The translations under genes and the position numbers were made by a program. DNA of 64,000 nucleotides, taken from contig CAMVOL010000001.1 of NCBI GenBank assembly GCA_947169105.1, positions 71,570 through 135,569 on the forward strand, given 5' to 3'. Under the pieces are notes generated by a model that saw only the letters and a list, made by a program, of their open reading frames with translations, had not been told where the DNA came from and made no database searches. The stretch comes from an uncultured Bacteroidales bacterium. GTDB lineage: Bacteria > Bacteroidota > Bacteroidia > Bacteroidales > WCHB1-69. Below are positions 16,138-22,579 of this stretch, one piece after another. Positions within the stretch are counted from its first letter, which is position 1, and each line of letters begins with the position of its first letter.

Positions 16138-17084
16138 TTTCCAGTACCATCATGAAGAAAATTGCCATCTTGATTATTGCCGCCCTGCTGTTTGCGGCAT
16201 GCAACAACAGTGAAACACAGCTTAAGGAACGTGCGGCCGAATTGTGCAAATACATCCCTGACCACGAACTGCTGGAACAGTCCAAAGACTACATGACCGC
16301 CGATTTTTATGCCGTCCTGGACACCCTATTCCACCAACTGCCGGAATTTGAGGCCATGGACCATGAATGGCTCTACTACTTCGTGACAGGCAACGGCGGC
16401 ACCATCGCGGATTATGAGGTGGTCGGCGTGGAGAAAGCCGATGATACCCACGCGGTTGCGACTATCAAGGTGCGTCAAAAATGGGAAGATGGCTCGTTCG
16501 ACGAAACGTCTGACATTGAGGAACATAAACTATATATGGAGAAAGTGGACGGCCAATGGCTGATGTCGGACTTCGACGGACACAAACAGGACTGCATCCA
16601 CCACATCGCCATCAACCGCCGTGAACAAGCCCTGCGTAATGCCATCAGCGACTATCTGGCCAAAGAGATAGGTTCACAATATTCCAAGGGAGACCTCTGT
16701 GTCCCGGTTTTGATGATGGTGGCTGAAGAGGATAGTGAAACAGCAACCTCATCCGTCTGGGGCGACTTCTGGATTTTCAACTACCGAATTGCCGATGACA
16801 CACTCAAGACCGTCGCCGGCGGCAACCACTCCGGCCGTATGACCATACGTAAGATGGAAGGCACACCGTATGTAGCCGAATTTGAGCAGACGGTGGACGG
16901 GGCCGGCAACGAGGCCAGCGCCAAACGCATCTTCGGCCCGCATTACGATGTTTACCAAAATATGCACGCAAACGAGAATGTCCGCGAAGCCGTCCGAAAA
17001 GAGCAACTGAAGGAGTATATCCGTTGGCACGGTCTCAACGTCCGTTATTATCAGGACTTTGGTTGGGAGGCCGTGAAGTTGTAA
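16134..17084 (+). CDS. Predicted lipoprotein of unknown function
   Basis: 316 aa from the ATG at 16134, which overlaps the YqaE stop. The ATG at 16152 (MKKIAILIIAALLFAAC) is an equally good start. The signal peptide ends in a lipobox LFAAC, so it should be a lipid-anchored envelope protein. Two parts are visible: residues ~30-150 (DFYAVLDTLFH... VRQKWEDGSFDETSDIEEHKLYMEKVDGQWLMSDF, a DUF4878/NTF2-like pattern) and a second half of unknown fold. I do not recognise a specific family. The ATGA junction suggests co-expression with YqaE. Confidence 0.8.
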   Translation: MISSTIMKKIAILIIAALLFAACNNSETQLKERAAELCKYIPDHELLEQSKDYMTADFYAVLDTLFHQLPEFEAMDHEWLYYFVTGNGGTIADYEVVGVEKADDTHAVATIKVRQKWEDGSFDETSDIEEHKLYMEKVDGQWLMSDFDGHKQDCIHHIAINRREQALRNAISDYLAKEIGSQYSKGDLCVPVLMMVAEEDSETATSSVWGDFWIFNYRIADDTLKTVAGGNHSGRMTIRKMEGTPYVAEFEQTVDGAGNEASAKRIFGPHYDVYQNMHANENVREAVRKEQLKEYIRWHGLNVRYYQDFGWEAVKL

Positions 17085-17157
17085 TACATAAAACAACCTT
17101 GTCTCCTCTTTTGCACTTTTTTAATGCAGATTGGGAATTTATAATATTGCATTCAAA

Positions 17158-17574
17158 ATGAAACAGATAGAAGTTGTTGCCGCCATCATTGTCGATTCTC
17201 AGAACCGCATCTTTGCCACCCAACGGGGAAGCGGCGACTGGAAGGACTGGTGGGAGTTCCCCGGCGGTAAAATTGAACCCGGCGAAACGCCCGAACAAGC
17301 CCTGAAGCGCGAAATCTGGGAGGAACTGGAAACCCGCATCACTGTCGGCGAACGGGTACATACCGTAGAGTGGGACTACCCCAAGTTTCATTTGACGATG
17401 CATTGTTACCTCTGCACCATCGAGAGCGGCTCGCTCACCCTGCTGGAGCATGAGGCCGCCCGCTGGCTCGCCCCCGACGAACTCAACTCCGTGCAGTGGC
17501 TGCCGGCAGACTGGGAAGTGATTGAAATGCTGAAAAAAAAGATCTTTGCCACCGATAATTCCGCCATCCAATGA
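17158..17574 (+). CDS. NUDIX hydrolase, MutT-like (8-oxo-dGTP diphosphatase type)
   Basis: 138 aa from the ATG at 17158 (MKQIEVVAAIIVDSQNRIFATQRG). The Nudix box is intact (GGKIEPGETPEQALKREIWEELE; GX5EX7REUXEEXGU with G replaced at the last position). The overall pattern with WWEFPGGK and a C-terminal LNSVQWLPAD matches MutT/CTP pyrophosphohydrolase-like proteins that clean oxidised nucleotides. The stop overlaps the next gene's ATG (ATGA). Confidence 0.9.
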   Translation: MKQIEVVAAIIVDSQNRIFATQRGSGDWKDWWEFPGGKIEPGETPEQALKREIWEELETRITVGERVHTVEWDYPKFHLTMHCYLCTIESGSLTLLEHEAARWLAPDELNSVQWLPADWEVIEMLKKKIFATDNSAIQ

Positions 17575-18251
17575 TGAAAACCATTACCCCTATCGCCCAT
17601 ATCCGCAGCGAGTTCCCGACCAAGTTCGGGATTCCGCGGCAGAGCGGCCTCGTTCCGGAGCTGCGGGCCGACATCGTCTTCGAGCCGGAGTTCGCCGTAC
17701 CGGAGGCCGTGCGCGGGCTTGCCGACTTTTCGCACCTGTGGCTGATATGGGGCTTTTCCGCCGCCGAGCGGGAGGGATGGTCGCCGACGGTGCGCCCGCC
17801 ACGCTTGGGCGGCAACACCCGGATGGGGGTCTTCGCCACCCGCTCGCCCTTCCGTCCCAACGGACTGGGACTCTCGTCGGTGCGTATCGAAGCGGTGGAG
17901 ACGGTGGACGGCGTGCCAGTGGTGCGTGTGTCGGGCGCCGACCTGATGAATGGCACGCCGATTTACGACATCAAGCCGTACCTCACCACCACCGACTGCC
18001 ACCCCGAGGCGCACGACGGCTTTGTGGGCGAGTACGGCAGCTACGGCGTCACGGTGGTACTGCCCGACGAACTCGCACCCGAAATGCCCGCATCGGAGCG
18101 GGAGGCACTGCGGGGAGTGCTGGCACAGGACCCGCGTCCGGCGTTCCACAACGACCCTGCACGAGTCTATGGTTTCCCCTTCGGAGACTACGAGGTCCGG
18201 TTCCGCGTGGAGAACGACATTCTAATAGTGATTTCCGTGGAAAAACGGTAG
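17571..18251 (+). CDS. trmO: tRNA (N6-threonylcarbamoyladenosine-37) N6-methyltransferase TrmO (YaeB/TsaA family)
   Basis: 226 aa. Starts MMKTITPIAHIRSEF; either ATG is possible. Family motifs: FPTKFGIPRQSGL, RLGGNTRMGVFATRSPFRPNGLGLS and DLMNGTPIYDIKPYL. TrmO uses SAM to methylate t6A37 of tRNAs that read ACY codons. The C-terminal substrate region (DPRPAFHNDPARVYGFPFGDYEVRFR) is complete. It is coupled to the NUDIX gene by an ATGA overlap. Two hairpin repeats follow the stop. Confidence 0.94.
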   Translation: MMKTITPIAHIRSEFPTKFGIPRQSGLVPELRADIVFEPEFAVPEAVRGLADFSHLWLIWGFSAAEREGWSPTVRPPRLGGNTRMGVFATRSPFRPNGLGLSSVRIEAVETVDGVPVVRVSGADLMNGTPIYDIKPYLTTTDCHPEAHDGFVGEYGSYGVTVVLPDELAPEMPASEREALRGVLAQDPRPAFHNDPARVYGFPFGDYEVRFRVENDILIVISVEKR

Positions 18252-18388
18252 TAGAAAATTTCCCCTTCTTCAAAAAGAAGGGGTGCGCGCAGCGCAGGGT
18301 AGTTGTATAGATATTCCATAATACCTTGTGATAAAAATTTTTTTCTACTACCCCGGCCTACGGCCACCCCTTCTACATAGAAGGGGAA
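18249..18388. repeat. Inverted pair of hairpin-forming intergenic repeats
   Basis: The left arm (18249-18304) reads TAGTAGAAAATTTCCCCTTCT...AGAAGGGGTGCGCGCAGCGCAGGGTAGTTG. The right arm (18342-18388), read on the minus strand, is TTCCCCTTCT...AGAAGGGGTGGCCGTAGGCCGGGGTAGTAG. Each arm has its own hairpins: CCCCTTCT/AGAAGGGG, plus GCGC-GCA-GCGC in one and GGCC-GTA-GGCC in the other. The inner stems differ by compensatory changes. The organisation is like REP/BIME elements. Confidence 0.75.
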
Positions 18389-18399
18389 TATAAAAGAAA

Positions 18400-18422
18400 C
18401 CCCGCCTCTTGTGGAGGCAGGG
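18400..18422 (-). terminator. rpsT terminator
   Basis: On the minus strand CCCTGCCTC, loop CACAA, GAGGCGGGG, followed by TTTCTTTTAT. It lies 28 bp past the rpsT stop. Confidence 0.85.
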
Positions 18423-18449
18423 CTCTTCGGTCATTATGAAAACAAAAAA

Positions 18450-18701
18450 TTACAGGTTGTTGATCTTGTGCATCAAACCTGATTTGAGGTTAGCGGCTTT
18501 GTTCTTGTGGATGATACCTTTCTTTGCCAGTTTGTCAATCAAAGAAACCACGCTCGGAAGTTTCGCAGTAGCTTCTGCCTTGTTCTCCATCAAACGGATG
18601 TCTCTCAAAGCATTGCGCATGGTTTTGGCATAATAACGGTTTGCAAGTCTCTTGCTGTTGTTGGATCTGATTCTCTTAATGGATGACTTATGATTTGCCA
18701 T
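18450..18701 (-). CDS. rpsT: 30S ribosomal protein S20
   Basis: 83 aa, full family length ([18 protein letters not shown]...). Binds 16S rRNA in the small subunit. A basic N-terminus and the conserved [24 protein letters not shown] helix are present. Monocistronic, with a TATTTTTG box upstream and a strong hairpin terminator. Confidence 0.97.
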   Translation of the reverse strand: MANHKSSIKRIRSNNSKRLANRYYAKTMRNALRDIRLMENKAEATAKLPSVVSLIDKLAKKGIIHKNKAANLKSGLMHKINNL

Positions 18702-18757
18702 TTCTCTAACGTTTCTTTATGTTTTTACTCTACTTTTACTTTCAAATTTTAGGGCTG

Positions 18758-18765
18758 CAAAAATA
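18758..18765 (-). promoter_or_regulatory. -7 promoter box for rpsT
   Basis: TATTTTTG on the minus strand, ~57 bp upstream of the rpsT ATG. Confidence 0.6.
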
Positions 18766-18847
18766 CTACTTTTTTTTAATTTAAAAATATTCTTTGAAAA
18801 AAAATGAAAAAAAACGTAAAATGCTGAAAATCTCTATGAAAATTACG

Positions 18848-18855
18848 TACTTTTG
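18848..18855 (+). promoter_or_regulatory. -7 promoter box for the FemAB-like gene
   Basis: TACTTTTG. Transcription should begin near 18862, which makes the TTG at 18868 (track start) almost leaderless and favours the GTG at 18919. Confidence 0.6.
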
Positions 18856-18918
18856 CGCTCTCAATGATTGAAAAGCCACACTTATAACGATACCGCAACT
18901 ACTCTATTTGGAAAGAAA

Positions 18919-19869
18919 GTGATTCGATTTTACCAACATAATGAGGTTGACAAGGCAAAATGGAACCGGTGCGTGGAGTCATCCCCTGCGGCTACCATCT
19001 TTGCAGACTACGACTTTCTTTCCGTGGTGAATCCGGAATGGGCTGCGCTGGTTTTGGACGATTATGCCGCCGTGATGTCCCTCCCCTGGCGGCAAAAGTA
19101 TGGTTTCAAATACATTTATAATCCTTTCTATTGTTCCCGTTTTGGTGTCTTTTCAGATGGATCCGTATCGTTGGAGCTTGCACAGGCATTCCTAAAAAAA
19201 ATTCCTAAATCATTCGTTTCCATTGATTTGGACCTTAACGAATGTATTCCTGATACTTTTGCCATCCCGGAAGGAAATCTGAAGATTTCCCATACTCTTC
19301 CACTTCAAGAACCGTACGAAGTGCTTCGGTGCGGTTTTTCCAGCAATCATAAAAGAAATATCCGTCTGGCGCAGAGTTTTAATACAAAATTGGATACAGC
19401 ATTGGACGCGTCTGAAGTCATCGCACTCTTTCAGGGAAGCCACCGCGGTCAGGAGAAGTCGGTGCGGATTCAGGAGACAGATTACCGTATTTTTTTGAAA
19501 ATGTGCGATTTTGCCCGCAAGCGGGAGGCTTTGGAAGTATGGGGAGCCCGCGATCCCGACGGAACGCTTTTGGCGGGTGCCGTCTTTTTGCACGACCACC
19601 AGCGGCTTTGGTTCTGGGCTTCCGGCCGCAATGAAGATTTCGCCGACCGCCGGGCCATGTTCTTCCTGATGGATGAATACATTCGAAAATACGCAGGACA
19701 GCCTGTCACCCTTGACTTCAACGGTTCCCGCACCGAAAGTGTCGCCCGTTTCTATGCAGGCTTCGGCGCGGAACGTTATACCTATTCCGCACTCAATTTC
19801 TGCAACAACAAACTGTTGGCCTTGCCTGTAAGATTTTATAAATTATTGAAAAACAATATTTTAAAATAG
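18919..19869 (+). CDS. FemAB/GNAT-like acyltransferase family protein
   Basis: 316 aa from GTG at 18919 (MIRFYQHNEVDKAKWNRCV). The track start TTG 18868 adds 17 residues lying nearly on the transcription start. The N-terminal half is the Bacteroidota-specific region (VMSLPWRQKYGFKYIYNPFYCSRFGVF). The C-terminal half is a GNAT/BioF2-like fold (YEVLRCGFSSNHKRNIRLA, GAVFLHDHQRLWFWASGRNEDF, LDFNGSRTESVARFYAGFGA). It resembles FemAB-type peptidyl or lipid N-acyltransferases, but the substrate is unknown. It lies 6 bp before upp. Confidence 0.8.
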   Translation: MIRFYQHNEVDKAKWNRCVESSPAATIFADYDFLSVVNPEWAALVLDDYAAVMSLPWRQKYGFKYIYNPFYCSRFGVFSDGSVSLELAQAFLKKIPKSFVSIDLDLNECIPDTFAIPEGNLKISHTLPLQEPYEVLRCGFSSNHKRNIRLAQSFNTKLDTALDASEVIALFQGSHRGQEKSVRIQETDYRIFLKMCDFARKREALEVWGARDPDGTLLAGAVFLHDHQRLWFWASGRNEDFADRRAMFFLMDEYIRKYAGQPVTLDFNGSRTESVARFYAGFGAERYTYSALNFCNNKLLALPVRFYKLLKNNILK

Positions 19870-19875
19870 GTAATT

Positions 19876-20544
19876 ATGAAAAAAATCAGAAATTTAGGGT
19901 TGGAGAACACGGTTTTCAACCAGTACATCGCCGAAATCCGCGACGAGAGAATCCAAAAGGACCCGATTCGCTTCCGCCGCAACTTGGAACGGCTTGGGGA
20001 AATCTTCGCCTATGAAATCAGCAAAACCTTCTCCTACCATCCGGTGGATGTGACGACCCCGCTGGGTGTCAAAACAATACAGCTGATGGACGAACAGCCC
20101 ATCCTCGCCACCATCCTCCGCGCCGGCCTCCCGCTGCACCAAGGGATGCTCAACATCTTCGACCACGCCGACAATGCCTTCATCTCCGCCTTCCGCAAGC
20201 ATTATATGGACGGCACCTTCGACATCCAAATCGACTATATGTCGGCGCCTGATATGGACGACCGCATCCTCATCATCTGCGATCCGATGCTTGCCAGCGG
20301 CCAGTCGATGGTGTGTGCCTACAACGAGATTATGAAACAGGGGCATCCCAAGTACATCCACATCGTGTCTGTCATCGCCAGCACCCAAGGGGTGGAGTAC
20401 CTGCGCAGAAACCTACCCGACATCGACTGCACCATCTGGCTTGGTGCCGTGGATGACGAACTCACCGTGCAGTCGTACATCGTGCCCGGCCTCGGCGACG
20501 CCGGCGACCTCGCCTACGGTTGTAAAAACGACTTGATCCTATAA
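19876..20544 (+). CDS. upp: Uracil phosphoribosyltransferase
   Basis: 222 aa. Converts uracil and PRPP to UMP in pyrimidine salvage. It has the type I PRTase pattern with a PRPP-binding loop in a slightly variant form (ILIICDPMLASGQSM) and the uracil-binding C-terminal stretch (YIVPGLGDAGDLAYG). The N-terminal part (LRAGLPLHQGML) is typical. It is followed 21 bp later by tlyA. Confidence 0.93.
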   Translation: MKKIRNLGLENTVFNQYIAEIRDERIQKDPIRFRRNLERLGEIFAYEISKTFSYHPVDVTTPLGVKTIQLMDEQPILATILRAGLPLHQGMLNIFDHADNAFISAFRKHYMDGTFDIQIDYMSAPDMDDRILIICDPMLASGQSMVCAYNEIMKQGHPKYIHIVSVIASTQGVEYLRRNLPDIDCTIWLGAVDDELTVQSYIVPGLGDAGDLAYGCKNDLIL

Positions 20545-20565
20545 TTTCTTACTTTATAGAGAATT

Positions 20566-21363
20566 ATGCGTTTGGACAAACTTCTCGTCACCCGCGAATT
20601 CTTCACGTCCCGCGAGCGAGCCCAAGACGCCATCGTCCAGAAAACCGTCTCTGTGGACGGGAAAATTGTCGATAAGCCCTCGAAGGAGGTGGCGGAAGAC
20701 GCGGCCATCGAAGTCATTGACATCTTCAATAAGTACGTGAGCCGCGGCGGACTGAAATTGGAAAAAGCCATCGGGGACTTCGGCCTCGACTTTTCCGGAA
20801 AGACCGTCCTTGATGTGGGCAGTTCCACCGGCGGCTTCACCGACTGCGCCCTGAAGCATGGGGCCGCTTTCGTCACCGCCGTGGATGTGGGCACCGGCCA
20901 GCTGCACCCTTCGCTGCAAGGCCTCCCACAGGTGCAGTCCATCGAGAACCGCGACTTCCGCGAACTCACTACGGAGGAGGTCGGCGGGCGCCGGTACGAC
21001 TTCATCGTCTCCGACGTGTCGTTCATCTCGCTCAGTTACCTCATCCCCTACTTCGCGCCGTTCCTCAAGGACGACGGGCAGTGCGTGCTCCTAATCAAAC
21101 CGCAGTTTGAAGCGGGCGCGTCGTTCCTCAACAAAAGCGGCATCGTCACCGATGAAAAGGGTTACAAGATTGCCATCCAGCGTGTTACACAGGAAGCCGT
21201 CATCCACGGGCTCTATCTGAACCAAATCAACATCTCCACCCTTTTCGAAAAAGTCAAAAACGTGGAGTTCATCTCCCTCTTTTCGCACACCGACATCCGC
21301 TATCGCCTCGACTACAACGCCCTTTTCAAAACGGTGAAAGAGGTGAAGAAGGGGTTGAAGTGA
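20566..21363 (+). CDS. tlyA: TlyA family rRNA methyltransferase/hemolysin A-like protein
   Basis: 265 aa. N-terminal S4 RNA-binding domain (MRLDKLLVTREFFTSRERAQDAI), then an FtsJ-like SAM methyltransferase domain (VLDVGSSTGGFTDCALKHGA, FIVSDVSFISLS, LLIKPQFEAG) containing the expected K-D-K residues. Homologues methylate the 2'-O of rRNA riboses. It is probably transcribed with upp. The downstream hairpin at 21382-21405 lies on the tracrRNA terminator. Confidence 0.92.
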   Translation: MRLDKLLVTREFFTSRERAQDAIVQKTVSVDGKIVDKPSKEVAEDAAIEVIDIFNKYVSRGGLKLEKAIGDFGLDFSGKTVLDVGSSTGGFTDCALKHGAAFVTAVDVGTGQLHPSLQGLPQVQSIENRDFRELTTEEVGGRRYDFIVSDVSFISLSYLIPYFAPFLKDDGQCVLLIKPQFEAGASFLNKSGIVTDEKGYKIAIQRVTQEAVIHGLYLNQINISTLFEKVKNVEFISLFSHTDIRYRLDYNALFKTVKEVKKGLK

Positions 21364-21377
21364 AAAAGCAAGCAATG

Positions 21378-21457
21378 AAAAAAAGCGAGACGCAAGTCCC
21401 GCTTTAAATGTTTTCACAACGGAATAATCCTTATTGTGAATCGCTTCAATTTTTGTG
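21378..21457 (-). ncRNA. Orphan type II-C CRISPR tracrRNA
   Basis: Read on the minus strand, a TACTTTTG promoter box (21468-21461) is followed by an anti-repeat-like stretch (GCACAAAAATTGAAGCGATT). Next comes a stem-loop CACAA-TAA-GGA-TTAT-TCC-G-TTGTG (21438-21415), then AAAACATTTAAA and a terminator hairpin AAAGCGGGAC-TTGC-GTCTCGCTTT ending in a T run. Anti-repeat, nexus-like hairpin and Rho-independent hairpin form the standard tracrRNA layout. The reverse complement of the anti-repeat (TTGTGAATCGCTTCAA) resembles the start of Bacteroidota type II-C repeats as I remember them (GTTGTGA.TTGCTTTCAAA). It lies divergently just upstream of a cas9 start, the usual II-C position. No array is present in the window. 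Confidence 0.8.
21382..21405 (-). terminator. tracrRNA terminator hairpin (also faces the tlyA end)
   Basis: AAAGCGGGAC / GTCTCGCTTT with a TTGC loop and one mismatch. It is followed on the minus strand by a run of seven T. On the plus strand it sits 18 bp after the tlyA stop. Confidence 0.8.
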
Positions 21458-21460
21458 CGG

Positions 21461-21468
21461 CAAAAGTA
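21461..21468 (-). promoter_or_regulatory. -7 promoter box for the tracrRNA
   Basis: TACTTTTG on the minus strand, immediately upstream of the anti-repeat. It places the RNA start near 21456. Confidence 0.65.
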
Positions 21469-21527
21469 CACTAAAAATTTAATATAAAATTTTAATAAAC
21501 AAACTGTAAAAAAGAAAATATTTATAG

Positions 21528-21535
21528 TATCTTTG
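21528..21535 (+). promoter_or_regulatory. -7 promoter box for the truncated cas9
   Basis: TATCTTTG, ~63 bp upstream of the cas9 fragment ATG at 21598. It may now drive the Bro-N gene at 21749. Confidence 0.6.
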
Positions 21536-21597
21536 CGGTCGTTAATAAAAGAGAAGAAACGCCATTAAATAATTTATAATCAGATTTATATATTCTT

Positions 21598-21720
21598 ATG
21601 AGAAGGATATCATGTCTTGACTTAGGCACCAACAGCATCGGCTGGGCGATGGTGAATGCGAAAGAAAATGGCGACCACATCACCTTTGAAATATATCGAA
21701 CAAATTGTCTCTGTCGGTGA
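21598..21720 (+). pseudogene. cas9: cas9 5' remnant (first ~25-40 codons, RuvC-I motif only)
   Basis: 40 codons from ATG 21598 to TGA 21718-21720, too short for the track. The peptide begins MRRISCLDLGTNSIGWAMV, the diagnostic Cas9 N-terminus with the RuvC-I motif and its catalytic Asp. Homology appears to end after about residue 30 (..NGDHITFEIY), where an unrelated tail (RTNCLCR) runs into a stop. The remaining ~1000+ codons, cas1 and cas2 are missing; the Bro-N gene begins 28 bp later. Orientation and spacing relative to the tracrRNA match a type II-C locus. No nuclease can be made from this fragment. Confidence 0.88.
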
Positions 21721-21725
21721 ATACT

Positions 21726-21763
21726 AACGACATCAAAAAATCAGAACTATGAACGACATCAAA
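21726..21763. repeat. 12-bp direct repeat AACGACATCAAA at the cas9/Bro-N junction
   Basis: AACGACATCAAA occurs at 21726-21737 and again at 21752-21763, where it overlaps codons 2-5 of the Bro-N gene. It marks the junction between the cas9 remnant and the following gene. Confidence 0.6.
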
Positions 21764-22579
21764 CTATTTCAGAACAAGAAAATCCGTTCAGTATGGAACG
21801 ATGAAGAAGAGCAATGGTATTTTTCCGTTGTGGACGTTGTGGAAGCATTGACGGACAGCAATGATCCAAAACAGTATATCAAACGAATGCGTTCGCGTGA
21901 TGAAAGTTTGAATTCCTACTGGGGTACAATTTGTACCCCCCTTGAAATGATTGCACTTGATGGAAAACGTCGCAAGGTGCAGTCTGCTAACGCCAAAGGT
22001 CTTTTCCGCATCATACAGTCGATTCCCTCCCCAAAAGCAGAACCCTTCAAACTGTGGCTGGCCACAGTGGGATATGAACGCATCCAAGAAATAGAGAACC
22101 CCGAACTGGCACAAGAACGGATGAAAGAACTCTATGAAAAGAAAGGCTACCCAAAGGATTGGATTGACAAACGGCTGCGCGGCATCGCCATCCGCCAGAA
22201 CCTGACAGATGAATGGAAAAAACGTGGAATTACATCTGAATCGGATTATGCTATACTCACAGCAGAAATCTCAAAAGCCACCTTCGGAATGACACCTTCT
22301 GAATACAAAGATTTCAAAGGTTTGACTAAAAAGAGCCAAAACCTGCGTGACCACATGGATGATTTGGAACTGATTTTCACCATGCTCGGAGAACGTGTCA
22401 CCACCGAAATCTCAGAAAAAGAAGAGCCCGAAACCTTTGCTGAAAGCAAAAAGATAGCCCACCGCGGTGGCGGTGTGGCTGGAAAAGCTCGTGAGGCAAC
22501 GGAAAAGGAATTAGGGCGCAGCGTGTCAACCCCGAAGAACTTTCTGCCCAATAAAAAGAAGAAGGAAATCGAAGCTTAA
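21749..22579 (+). CDS. Bro-N domain protein (antirepressor/DinD-like)
   Basis: 276 aa. The N-terminal ~110 residues are a Bro-N domain (IRSVWNDEEEQWYFSVVDVVEALTDSNDPKQYIKRMRSRD), a DNA-binding module of phage antirepressors and DinD. The C-terminal part (RLRGIAIRQNLTDEWKKRGI..DYAILTAEISKATFGMTPSEYKDFKGL) is the shared extension of a widespread Bacteroidota group. It ends in a Lys-rich tail. It directly follows the cas9 stub and probably arrived with the event that removed the rest of cas9. Its actual target is unknown. Confidence 0.85.
   Translation: MNDIKLFQNKKIRSVWNDEEEQWYFSVVDVVEALTDSNDPKQYIKRMRSRDESLNSYWGTICTPLEMIALDGKRRKVQSANAKGLFRIIQSIPSPKAEPFKLWLATVGYERIQEIENPELAQERMKELYEKKGYPKDWIDKRLRGIAIRQNLTDEWKKRGITSESDYAILTAEISKATFGMTPSEYKDFKGLTKKSQNLRDHMDDLELIFTMLGERVTTEISEKEEPETFAESKKIAHRGGGVAGKAREATEKELGRSVSTPKNFLPNKKKKEIEA

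Noticed and set aside
18864-18887. Tiny leader ORF MIEKPHL before the FemAB-like gene
   Set aside because: Seven codons right after the promoter box. No attenuator structure follows, so no support for a functional leader peptide.
21363-21600. Possible short CRISPR array next to the cas9 remnant
   Set aside because: Only one repeat-like stretch is present; it is part of the tracrRNA anti-repeat, and no repeat-spacer periodicity was seen.
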